From Deltaproteobacteria bacterium (GTDB taxonomy: Bacteria; Myxococcota_A; Polyangia; Haliangiales; Haliangiaceae), in NCBI GenBank assembly GCA_013812655.1, contig JACCTC010000023.1, positions 1-63,307 on the forward strand: a DNA stretch of 63,307 nt. The letters are read 5' to 3'. The translations under genes were made by a program, and so were the position numbers. This document shows, piece by piece, positions 28,009 to 35,586 of the stretch. Under the pieces are notes generated by a model. That model was given only the letters and a program-made list of their open reading frames with translations. It did not search any database and was not told where the DNA came from. How positions within the stretch are numbered: the first letter of the stretch is position 1; every line of letters begins with the position of its first letter.

Positions 28009-28045
28009 GGTGTACCGCCCAAGAAACAGTCAGTCAAGACTGTTT
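28009..28045 (-). promoter_or_regulatory. Promoter and overlapping TetR operator of the acyl-CoA operon
   Basis: AAACAGTC (28024-28031) and GACTGTTT (28038-28045) are perfect inverted repeats separated by 6 bp. On the minus strand the spacer reads TTGACT, a good -35 hexamer, followed after 17 bp by TACACC at 28009-28014 as -10. The operator thus covers the -35 element, a standard way for a TetR protein to block transcription. Confidence 0.65.
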
Positions 28046-28068
28046 GTATACTCCCGGGAGGCCGCAGC

Positions 28069-28629
28069 CTACGGGGCGCACTCGCAGGCGTATTCCTGCG
28101 TGCCGTAGTCGAACCAATCGAAGAACTTACCGTCGGAGTAGACCAGCGAGTAGATCTCGCCGGCGCGCTGGTCGGGATCGCCGACGCCCCAGCTGATCGC
28201 GGAGAACGGCTGGCCGGTCACGGTCACCCAGATCCCGTCGAGCTCGGGATCGAGGATGCCAACCCAGACGTACGGCGAGCTATCCAGCGGATCGACGAAG
28301 GCGTGCAACGCGGTCGCCTCGACCGCGGTCTCGGGAATCGCGAGGTGGCCTCCATCGGACTCGCAGTCGGTCTTCGCGGCCGGCCATGTCGTCTGCACCT
28401 GGACGCGGCGATACTTCGAGGCGGTCTGCGCGGCGGGCACGCTGACGTACTGCGCGGCACAGACCTTGACGAACGCGTCCGGCACGTACGCATCGCGTCC
28501 GGCGTCGATCATCGGCAGCGACGTCGAGCCGTCGACCGTGGCGCCCGATGGCGCGACCGACGCCTCGAACGAACATGCGACCCCGGCCACGCCGACAAGC
28601 ACCACGCAGATCACGCCCGCAGCTCGCAT
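28069..28629 (-). CDS. C-type-lectin-like domain lipoprotein
   Basis: The ATG ending at 28629 gives 186 residues; a longer frame upstream is an artefact of GC-rich antisense sequence over the next gene. The signal ends in a lipobox-like GVAC (Cys19), followed by an Asp-rich linker. Residues about 70-186 look like a C-type lectin domain: TWPAAKTDCESDGGHLAIPET, then YVWVGILDPELDGIWV, the SWGVGDPDQ calcium-loop-like region, and the closing YACECAP with paired Cys. Such domains bind glycans or proteins at the cell surface and are frequent in this group. The canonical EPN/QPD plus WND set is not complete, so sugar binding is uncertain. Confidence 0.75.
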   Translation of the reverse strand: MRAAGVICVVLVGVAGVACSFEASVAPSGATVDGSTSLPMIDAGRDAYVPDAFVKVCAAQYVSVPAAQTASKYRRVQVQTTWPAAKTDCESDGGHLAIPETAVEATALHAFVDPLDSSPYVWVGILDPELDGIWVTVTGQPFSAISWGVGDPDQRAGEIYSLVYSDGKFFDWFDYGTQEYACECAP

Positions 28630-28785
28630 CGCGGCGCATCCTACATATTTCGCGCGGTCATGCCAGCGGGGATTCGCGAGGCATAAAGCCGCGGCGGCCG
28701 CGGTTAGCGCTCTCGATGAGACCGATGGTTTCCGTCCGCGCAGGGGCTGGCACCCGCGGGTCCGGCAAGGCAAGCTGACCCGTCC

Positions 28786-30180
28786 GTGCGGTACGAGGCA
28801 AAGATTGGCTGGCGCTATCTCTACGGAGGCAAGCACGACCGCCTGATGCTCGTGCTCGCGCTGTGCTCGCTCGTCGTCGCGCTCGCGGGCCTCGGCGTCC
28901 TGCTGCTCTCGAAGGGCAACCCGATCGGCGTGCTGATGTTCGTGGTCGGGGTGATCACGACCGCGGTCTTCACGCTGCTCTCGATCTTCAGCGTGTTCGT
29001 CAGCGTCTCGATCCTCGGCGTCGCGCTCGGGGTCGCGGCCTTGACGATCGTGCTCGCGGTCACCACCGGCTTCCAGCAGGAGTTCCGCGACAAGGTGCTC
29101 GGCGTCAACGCGCACGTGATCGTGCTGAAGAGCCAGTCGACGTTCGCCGAGTACCGCGACGTCATGAAGACCGCGATGGAGATCGACGACGACGTGCTCG
29201 CCGTCCAGCCCTTCATCTTCGCCGAGATGCTGGTGACGCGCGGCAAAGGCGAGCTCTCGGGCGTGGCGATCAAGGGCATCGATCCCAAGCTCGTCGGCGG
29301 AGTGCTGGATCTCGAGCGGCACATGATCGAGGGCTCGGTCGACAGCCTCGCCGCCGAGCCAAAGCCCGACGTGGCCCCCCCGATCATCATGGGCAAGGCG
29401 CTCGCGCAGAAGCTCAAGGCCAAGGTCGGCGACACCGTCACCGTCGTGGTGCCACTGTCGAACATCGACTTCGACACCTGGCGCGCGAAGTCGAGTGCGC
29501 CCACGAGCCGCAAGTTCCGGGTCAGCGGCATCTTCTACAGCGGCTTCGACGAGTACGACCGCCGGCTGATGTACACGGCGCTGCGCGACACCCAGGCGCT
29601 CGTCGGCCGCGGCGATCAGGTGATGGGTGTCGAGATGAAGGTACGTGACGTCGAGGAGGCGGAGTCGATCGCCGCGCGCCTCGAGAAGAAGCTCGGCGGG
29701 CCGCCCTACCAGGTCCAGGACTGGTACGAGCTGAACCACAACCTGTTCACGGCGCTGAAGCTGCAGAAGCTCGCGCTCGTCATCATCCTGACGCTCATCA
29801 TCATCGTGGCCGCCGTGAACATGGTCTCCGCGCTGACGATGATGGTCACCGACAAGACCCGCGAGATCGCGATCCTCAAGTCGATGGGCTCGACCCACGG
29901 CAGCGTCGCGCAGATCTTCCAGGTTGTCGGGCTCGCGATCGGTGGTGTCGGCACGCTGATCGGCGTCGCGATCGGGCTGGCGACCTGTTACGTGGTCAGC
30001 GCATACGGCTACCACCTCGATCCCAAGGTCTATCTGATCGACCGGTTGCCAATCGAGGTGAAGGGCCTCGAGGTCCTGCTGGTCGCCGGGATCACGATGG
30101 CGATCAGCGTGGTGTCGACGCTCGTGCCCGCGCAGTCCGCTTCAGCGATGCGCCCGGTCGACGGCCTCCGCTACGACTGA
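28786..30180 (+). CDS. LolC/LolE-like ABC transporter permease
   Basis: The 464-residue protein starts with GTG 28786. It belongs to the MacB/FtsX-type permease family: a membrane helix, then the GVALGVAALTIVLAVTTGFQQEFRDKVLG segment characteristic of LolC/LolE, a large periplasmic domain (about 105-320), and three C-terminal helices (about 325-350, 375-400, 425-450) with TDKTREIAILKSMGS. An extra pair of hydrophobic stretches precedes the usual first helix. LolCDE extracts lipoproteins from the inner membrane for transport to the outer membrane, fitting a genome full of lipoproteins. No ATPase (LolD) gene is adjacent. Confidence 0.88.
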   Translation: MRYEAKIGWRYLYGGKHDRLMLVLALCSLVVALAGLGVLLLSKGNPIGVLMFVVGVITTAVFTLLSIFSVFVSVSILGVALGVAALTIVLAVTTGFQQEFRDKVLGVNAHVIVLKSQSTFAEYRDVMKTAMEIDDDVLAVQPFIFAEMLVTRGKGELSGVAIKGIDPKLVGGVLDLERHMIEGSVDSLAAEPKPDVAPPIIMGKALAQKLKAKVGDTVTVVVPLSNIDFDTWRAKSSAPTSRKFRVSGIFYSGFDEYDRRLMYTALRDTQALVGRGDQVMGVEMKVRDVEEAESIAARLEKKLGGPPYQVQDWYELNHNLFTALKLQKLALVIILTLIIIVAAVNMVSALTMMVTDKTREIAILKSMGSTHGSVAQIFQVVGLAIGGVGTLIGVAIGLATCYVVSAYGYHLDPKVYLIDRLPIEVKGLEVLLVAGITMAISVVSTLVPAQSASAMRPVDGLRYD

Positions 30181-30189
30181 GGCAATTCG

Positions 30190-30207
30190 AGTTGCATTCG
30201 TGCAACT
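30190..30207. other. UUCG-type hairpin after the LolC-like gene
   Basis: AGTTGCA (30190-30196), TTCG loop (30197-30200), TGCAACT (30201-30207): a 7-bp perfect stem closed by a TTCG tetraloop, 9 bp after the stop codon. No T-run follows, so it may be a 3'-end stabiliser or a weak terminator. Confidence 0.5.
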
Positions 30208-30311
30208 AACTTTGCGCGATTGCATGTAAGCCGGGATCTGCACCTCAAGATTCCAGTAGGTTGCACGCACCTACAGTGGCCCACCCTTTGTACTAGTGGG
30301 ACCTCATCAAC

Positions 30312-31088
30312 ATGCGCAACCTCTCCTCGCTTATCACCGTCGTCGTCCTCTCCCTCTCCTCGTTCGCGGCTGTTGGCTGCGCCACCTCCGGCTCGGAAGA
30401 CGAGTACTCGGAGTCCGAGGGCGAGGCGTCGCTCGCCGGCAAGTTCACCATGTGGCAGTCGACCGACGGCCAGTGGCGCTTCAACCTCAAGTCGGGCAAC
30501 GGCGCCGTGCTGCTCTCGTCGGAGGCCTACACGAGCCGCACCGGCGCGATCAACGGCATCCTCTCGGTCCAGGAGAACGGCGTCGATCCCACGCAGTACC
30601 AGGTCCGCCAGACCCAGACCGGTTACAACGTCCACCTGCTCGCCGGCAACCACGAGTCGATCAGCTTCTCGCAGGTCTACTCGACCAAGTCGAGCGCGAC
30701 CCGCGCGGTGGGCTCCTCGGTTCGCGCCGTGACGAGCTACCTCGACAAGCGCGAGGCCAACACGACCGGCGCGCGCGTCGATGTGCTGCAGGGCGACTCG
30801 GGCCAGTTCCGCTTCAACTTCTTCGCCCGTAACGGCCAGGTCGTCCTGTCGTCCGAGGCGTACACGACCGCCGCGGCGGCGTTCAACGGCGCGTTCGCGG
30901 TGCAGACCGAGGGACAGAACACGGCGTCGTACTCGCTGAAGGAGAACAGCGCGGGTGGCTTCTACTTCACCGTGCAGGCGCTCAACGGCCAGATCGTCGG
31001 CGTCAGCCAGCAGTACACGACCCGCGCGAGCGCGCAGGACGGCATGACGGCGCTGCAGACCCTGCTGCCGGCCATCAACGTCCTCTAA
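30312..31088 (+). CDS. Lipoprotein with four DUF1508 (YegP-like) repeats
   Basis: The 258-residue protein has a lipobox-like AVGC (Cys23) and a short acidic linker. It then has two YegP-like modules, each of two DUF1508 repeats: GQWRFNLKSGNGAVLLSSEAY and a diverged partner (about 45-145), and GQFRFNFFARNGQVVLSSE with a diverged partner (about 155-258). DUF1508 repeats are about 40-residue beta-beta-beta-alpha units of unknown biochemical role, usually cytoplasmic; a surface lipoprotein version is unusual. It is monocistronic, followed by a good intrinsic terminator. Confidence 0.8.
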   Translation: MRNLSSLITVVVLSLSSFAAVGCATSGSEDEYSESEGEASLAGKFTMWQSTDGQWRFNLKSGNGAVLLSSEAYTSRTGAINGILSVQENGVDPTQYQVRQTQTGYNVHLLAGNHESISFSQVYSTKSSATRAVGSSVRAVTSYLDKREANTTGARVDVLQGDSGQFRFNFFARNGQVVLSSEAYTTAAAAFNGAFAVQTEGQNTASYSLKENSAGGFYFTVQALNGQIVGVSQQYTTRASAQDGMTALQTLLPAINVL

Positions 31089-31100
31089 GAACCTCTCATT

Positions 31101-31139
31101 CAACGACCGGCGGCCGGCACTGCAAATGCCGGTCGTTTT
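31101..31139 (+). terminator. Intrinsic terminator after the DUF1508 lipoprotein
   Basis: AACGACCGGC (31101-31110) pairs perfectly with GCCGGTCGTT (31127-31136) around a 16-nt loop, which can itself form an alternative CCGGCA/TGCCGG stem. The stem ends in five T residues (31135-31139). This is the clearest factor-independent terminator in the window. Confidence 0.8.
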
Positions 31140-31158
31140 TCGTTTCCGGAATTCGCGA

Positions 31159-31572
31159 TCACGGGCAGGGAGTGGTCGTCGGCGCGATCGTCATGTCGCG
31201 CAGGCAGACCGGCAGGATGGTGGGAGGCAGCTCGATGCCCGGAATTCGCACGTCGGCGTCGCCGTCGGTGTTGTTGTCGCGGTAGTTGCGGACCATCGCG
31301 ATCTTGCCATCGGGCGCGTAGAACGTGATCGGCCCCTGCAAGCCGCGCTCGTCGACCGCGCCGCGGGCCCACAGCGTGCCATCGAGTCGCAGGACTTCGA
31401 GCTGTCCGCCTGCCCTCCGCTGGCACCACATACCGGCGCCGAGGAGCTCGGCACCAGCGGGGCATCCAGGCTCGGCCGGTAGCTTCGCCGTGACCATACC
31501 CGGCGGGCCCTCGCGCCGGTCGCGATCCTTGCAGCCAGCAAGCAAGCACGTCACGAGCAAGATCCACTTCAT
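31159..31572 (-). CDS. Small hypothetical lipoprotein, MORN-like strip
   Basis: The 137-residue protein has a clear lipobox (LLAGC, Cys14) followed by a charged linker. The segment RLDGTLWARGAVDERGLQGPI then YAPDGKIAMVRNY recalls the beta-hairpin repeats of MORN-variant/YwqK proteins. Four later Cys suggest two disulfides. It converges on the upstream lipoprotein gene, and the terminator between them may serve both. Function unknown. Confidence 0.65.
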   Translation of the reverse strand: MKWILLVTCLLAGCKDRDRREGPPGMVTAKLPAEPGCPAGAELLGAGMWCQRRAGGQLEVLRLDGTLWARGAVDERGLQGPITFYAPDGKIAMVRNYRDNNTDGDADVRIPGIELPPTILPVCLRDMTIAPTTTPCP

Positions 31573-31688
31573 GCCGTCGCTGATATCACGCTCGCTGCGG
31601 TTGCGTGGATCACGCGTCCCGGCAAGGTTGAGTCAGCTCTGTTGTCCGCGGTGGGACGGCGATACGGTGCAGGTCTAAAGGGGGCCCT

Positions 31689-32387
31689 ATGAAGAAGCTC
31701 GCATTGCTCGTGCTCGTGCTCGGCGCGTGCTCGAAGACCGAATCGACCGACATCCGCACATCTGGCATCTACGCATCGATCACCGCGTCGACACTCGGCG
31801 ACGGCACGACGAACGTCAGCACGACGCTCTTTCTCGGCAATCCGATCAACCTCAACTTCGTCGAGCTCGCCGGTGAGGACGAGCTGCTGGCGAGCCACGC
31901 CGGCATGGAGAAGGTGATGGTCGAGTCCGACCTCTTCAACGTTGTCAGCTACCGCGCGCAGTTCCAGACCGACGCCGAGGGCGAGCAGTTCGAGGTCGCA
32001 TTCCTGCGCGGCGACGACGTCAGCGCGCCGAGCTCGATCGCCACGCTGCCCGCGAAGTTCACGCTCGGGGCGGGGCCCGCGAGTGCCGCACGCTCCACCG
32101 CCCTGGCGGTGTCGTGGTCACCGGCCGGCTCGACCGACGCGATGAGCTGGGTCGCCGAGGGCGATTGCATCGAACGCGCGAGTGGCACGTTCGCCGGCGA
32201 TACCGGCACCGGCGCGATCGCGGCAGGGACGATCATGAAGCGCGACAACCAGCAGGTCGCGGATTCCTGCGAGGTCACGCTGTCGGTCTCGCGGTCACGG
32301 CTCGGCGAGGTCGACGTCCACTACGGCAAGGGTGGCTACATCGCCGGTGTGCAGACCCGCCAGCTGATGTTCACCTCGATGCCCTGA
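31689..32387 (+). CDS. Hypothetical lipoprotein
   Basis: The 232-residue protein starts at ATG 31689 after a GGGGG ribosome site. It has a lipobox (VLGAC, Cys14). The mature part is predicted beta-rich, with two Cys late in the sequence (DC and SC) and no motif I recognise. It converges on the sigma-54 activator gene with 22 bp between stops. Probably envelope-located. Confidence 0.7.
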   Translation: MKKLALLVLVLGACSKTESTDIRTSGIYASITASTLGDGTTNVSTTLFLGNPINLNFVELAGEDELLASHAGMEKVMVESDLFNVVSYRAQFQTDAEGEQFEVAFLRGDDVSAPSSIATLPAKFTLGAGPASAARSTALAVSWSPAGSTDAMSWVAEGDCIERASGTFAGDTGTGAIAAGTIMKRDNQQVADSCEVTLSVSRSRLGEVDVHYGKGGYIAGVQTRQLMFTSMP

Positions 32388-32409
32388 TCGAGCACCAGGG
32401 GCGCTGTCC

Positions 32410-33915
32410 CTATGGCTTGGGGCCGATGGTGCGGCCGAGGTGGAGGCCGCGGCGCTTGAGGAGGCGGTAGAGGGTGACGGTGTTGATGCCGGCGGCCTTC
32501 GCCGCGGTCTTGACGTTGCCGCCGTGCTTCGCGAGGAGCTCGGTCAGGTACTGCTTCTCGAGGGGCTCGAGCCAGGTCTCGCGAGCCTCGTCGAGCGTGA
32601 TCTGTGTCGGTGGTGCGGTGCGCGCGCGTAGCTTCGAGGCGCTGTGGAGCGGGCGCGGCAGATCGTCGACGCGCAGCTCGTCGCCGGTGCACAGGATCAC
32701 GGCGTGCTCGATCGTGTTCTTGAGCTCGCGGACGTTGCCGGGAAAGTCGTAGGCAGCAAGCCGGGCGAGGACGGCGGTGCCGAGGCGCGGGGCGGGCTTG
32801 CCGTGCGAGGTCGCCGACTGCTCGAGGAAGACGTTCGCGAGGGTCTCGAGGTTGTCCTTGTAGCTACGCAGCGGCGGCAGATCGAGGGTCATCACGCTGA
32901 GCCGGTAGTAGAGGTCATCGCGGAAGGTGCCGAGCTTCGCCATCGCCTCGAGGTCGCGGTTCGTCGCGCAGATCAGGCGGACGTCGACGCGATCGGGCGG
33001 GTCGTTCGAGCCGAGCGGCTGGACCTCGCCCTGCTCGACGGCGCGCAGCACCTTGGCCTGCAGCATCACGGGGAGCTCGCCGACCTCGTCGAGGAAGAGC
33101 GTGCCGCCGTTGGCCTTCTGGAACTCGCCGACCTTCTGGAAGCTCGCGCCGGTGAACGCACCCTTCATGTGGCCGAACAGGATCGACTCGAGGAGAGTCT
33201 CGGGGATCGCGGCACAGTTGACGACGATGTACGGCTTCTCGGCGCGCCGGCTGTTCCAGTGGATCGCGCGCGCGACGAGATCCTTGCCGGTGCCGCTCTC
33301 GCCGCGGATCAGGATCGGCGCGTTGGTCGGCGCCGCGAGCTCGATCTTGCGTTCGACTTCGTGCCACGCCGGCGACAGGCCCTTGATCATCAGCGGCCGC
33401 CCGGTCGCGGCGCGCGAGAGCTTGTCGACCTGGACGCGGCGGAGGAGCGGGGCGGCAACCTCGGCGATCGCGGTGAGTGCACGCATCGCGTTCGCATCGA
33501 TGCCGCGCGGCTCGCGGGCCGAGATCGTGAGCACGCCGATCGGCCGCTTCTGGTACTGCAGCGGTGCCGCGGCGATCGAGCCGACGTCGATCAGGTAGCG
33601 GGTGTAACGCGGGTCGCGCGAGGTGTCGGGACACAGGTACGGCACGCCCTCGTTGAAGACGTGCATCGCGATGCCGGCCTTCGCGCTGTCGCTGCGGTCG
33701 CGTAGCTCGGGCTTGACGACGCGCGGTAGCGTCACCGTCACGCCGCCGACCACGTGGTGCACGAGCGCGAGCCCGCCGGCATCCTTGTCCCACACGAACA
33801 GCGCGCCGTGCTCCGCCCCGGTCGCCTCGAGCGCGATCGCGACGAGCTCGGCCTCGATCGTGCCGGGCGGCGCCGCGTGGAGGCGGTCTTCGATCTCGCG
33901 CGTGGTGGCGGTCAT
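32410..33915 (-). CDS. GAF-domain sigma-54-dependent transcriptional activator
   Basis: The 501-residue protein starts at the ATG ending at 33915. An N-terminal GAF sensor domain (about 20-165) is followed by the AAA+ sigma-54 activation domain (about 175-410) with Walker A GESGTGKD (about 205-212), the GAFTGA loop that contacts sigma-54, and Walker B GGTLFLDE. The C-terminal Fis-type helix-turn-helix is about 455-490 (NVKTAAKAAGINTVTLYRLL). All catalytic motifs are intact. It therefore binds upstream activating sites and drives open-complex formation at -12/-24 promoters in response to a small ligand. It lies 5 bp after the DUF924 gene and is probably co-transcribed. Such regulators are abundant in myxobacteria. 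Confidence 0.93.
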   Translation of the reverse strand: MTATTREIEDRLHAAPPGTIEAELVAIALEATGAEHGALFVWDKDAGGLALVHHVVGGVTVTLPRVVKPELRDRSDSAKAGIAMHVFNEGVPYLCPDTSRDPRYTRYLIDVGSIAAAPLQYQKRPIGVLTISAREPRGIDANAMRALTAIAEVAAPLLRRVQVDKLSRAATGRPLMIKGLSPAWHEVERKIELAAPTNAPILIRGESGTGKDLVARAIHWNSRRAEKPYIVVNCAAIPETLLESILFGHMKGAFTGASFQKVGEFQKANGGTLFLDEVGELPVMLQAKVLRAVEQGEVQPLGSNDPPDRVDVRLICATNRDLEAMAKLGTFRDDLYYRLSVMTLDLPPLRSYKDNLETLANVFLEQSATSHGKPAPRLGTAVLARLAAYDFPGNVRELKNTIEHAVILCTGDELRVDDLPRPLHSASKLRARTAPPTQITLDEARETWLEPLEKQYLTELLAKHGGNVKTAAKAAGINTVTLYRLLKRRGLHLGRTIGPKP

Positions 33916-33920
33916 GGTCG

Positions 33921-34550
33921 TCAGGCCGGCGGATCGTGCGCGCCGGTCGGAGGCTGGCGTTGCTTCCAGTCGACGAGGAACGCCGCTTCGTCGGGCGTGC
34001 TCGCGCGACCGAGGATCTGGTTGCGATGCGGGAACCTCCCGAACCGCGCGATCACGCCGCGATACTTGTGCGCCTGCTCGACGCCCATCGCGAGCACTGG
34101 CTTTGCCCACGCCGGCGCTTCCGCGACGAGGCGCTCCATCTCGCGCACGCCGCGCTCCTGGTGATCGAGCGACTCGGCGTGGAGTAGTGGCATGTTCAGG
34201 AACAGCCGCTCCTCGATCGATAGCTCGCACTCGAGGCCGCGATCCAGCGCGTCGACGGTGACGGCCTGCGCCGCCTCGTCACCGGCGTACGTTTGTGGGT
34301 CGTCGCGATAGATCGATCGCGTGAACTGGTCGAGCACGACGATCAGCGCGACCCGGTCGCGGGGCGAGTCGGCCCAGCGCTCGAGCCGGCCGGCCAGCGC
34401 CTCGTCGATGACGGCGCCGAATTGCTCGCTGATCTCGCGATCGAGCGTGGAGCCTCCCATGTACCAGCGCCGGATCTTCGCGCGGAACGTCGCATCGTCG
34501 TGCGCGGGCTCGCCGAACCAGAACGCCAGGACCTCACGGGGACCGGACAT
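33921..34550 (-). CDS. DUF924 family protein
   Basis: About 209 residues from the ATG ending at 34550; an ATG 12 bp upstream is also possible, and neither has a clear ribosome site. Family features are REVLAFWFGE at the N-terminus, RWYMGGSTLDREI, ALIVVLDQFTRSIYRDDP and the later HKYRGVIARFGRFPHRNQILGR. The family is all-helical and TPR-like, with unknown function; it is widespread in proteobacteria. It is upstream of and close to the sigma-54 activator gene. Confidence 0.85.
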   Translation of the reverse strand: MSGPREVLAFWFGEPAHDDATFRAKIRRWYMGGSTLDREISEQFGAVIDEALAGRLERWADSPRDRVALIVVLDQFTRSIYRDDPQTYAGDEAAQAVTVDALDRGLECELSIEERLFLNMPLLHAESLDHQERGVREMERLVAEAPAWAKPVLAMGVEQAHKYRGVIARFGRFPHRNQILGRASTPDEAAFLVDWKQRQPPTGAHDPPA

Positions 34551-34592
34551 ACCGAGGAGCATACGCGACCCGGCATCCTCTAGGATGAGGCG

Positions 34593-35576
34593 ATGGCGTT
34601 GCGAGATGACCTCGAGGCCTCGCTGCGCGCGCACTGGGATCGCGGCACGCTCGCGGTCTACGCCGATCACTTGCAGGGCCTCGGCGAGGTGCGCGGTGAG
34701 CTGATCGTGCTCGATCTGCGGATCGAGGAGGTCGGCCCGTTGCCCGAGCTCGTCGCACGCAGGAAGGAGTTGCTCACCGCGTGGCTCGCGACCCAGCCGC
34801 CGGGCAAGATCCAGCACGGCTTCGTCGACGTCGACGCGAGCGGCGCCGATCCCGTGTTCCAGACGCTGGCGGCGTTCGAGAACCCGGCGGCGCCGTACAT
34901 CCGCACCGTGCTGGTCGCGGGCACGCCGGCGCAGATCCTCGAGGCGCTCGGCATCATCGGGTGGGCGCCGCGGCCCGGGCTCGTACGGCTCGTGCTTCGG
35001 CAGTGGAACGAGGGGGACCTGCCGTCCGTCCGCGAGGCACCGTTGCGTGCGCTCGTCGATGCGACGCCGCACCTCGACACGCTCGAGCTCGAGGGTCATC
35101 GCGTGCTCGGTGACGTCGCGCATCCAACGGTGCGAAGCCTGCGGGTGTCGGGGTGGAACGCGTTCGAAGCGTTGATCGGTAAGGGAAGCCCATTGCCTTC
35201 GTTGACCGAGCTCGACTTCGCGTACGCGTCGCAGCTCGGGGTCCACGAAGGTCGGGCCTCGCTCCCGGGCTTGTTGCACGCCTCGCGGCTTCCCGCGCTG
35301 CGATCGCTCGACCTGTCACGCAACGAAGTGGGCTCCAAGACAGACCCGAATAACCTCGCCGCCGACTACGATCCTTTCGAGCTGGTGCGCATGCTGACGG
35401 TGAGTAACCAGCTGGTCGCGTTACGGTTGCCGAGGCTGCGCTCGGAGCTGCAGGTCGATCACCTGCGCACCGCGCTCGCACGCATGCGGCGGCTCGAGCG
35501 CCTCGAGATCCGTGCGTCACCGGCCCAGCTCGGCCGCGATCTCGTGCACCCCAGGGCGGCGATCACCTTCTTCTGA
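34593..35576 (+). CDS. Repeat-companion (TIGR02996-type) leucine-rich protein
   Basis: The 327-residue protein begins with the domain that accompanies bacterial LRR proteins: LAVYADHLQGLGEVRGELIVLDL. Irregular leucine-rich repeats occupy about residues 150-310, with LDTLELEGH, VRSLRVSGW, LRSLDLSRNEVG and RLERLEIRAS. It is cytoplasmic, without signal or membrane segment. Proteins of this kind occur in many copies in Myxococcota and Planctomycetes; their partners are unknown. It converges on the J-like/TPR gene with 10 bp between stops. Confidence 0.78.
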   Translation: MALRDDLEASLRAHWDRGTLAVYADHLQGLGEVRGELIVLDLRIEEVGPLPELVARRKELLTAWLATQPPGKIQHGFVDVDASGADPVFQTLAAFENPAAPYIRTVLVAGTPAQILEALGIIGWAPRPGLVRLVLRQWNEGDLPSVREAPLRALVDATPHLDTLELEGHRVLGDVAHPTVRSLRVSGWNAFEALIGKGSPLPSLTELDFAYASQLGVHEGRASLPGLLHASRLPALRSLDLSRNEVGSKTDPNNLAADYDPFELVRMLTVSNQLVALRLPRLRSELQVDHLRTALARMRRLERLEIRASPAQLGRDLVHPRAAITFF

Positions 35577-35586
35577 GAATCGCGTA

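Noticed and set aside
28069-30015. A 648-residue minus-strand reading frame across the LolC-like gene
   Set aside because: Only the last 186 residues are real (lipobox plus lectin-like domain); the upstream part is His/Asp/Arg-rich antisense of a well-conserved permease, typical of GC-rich codon shadowing.
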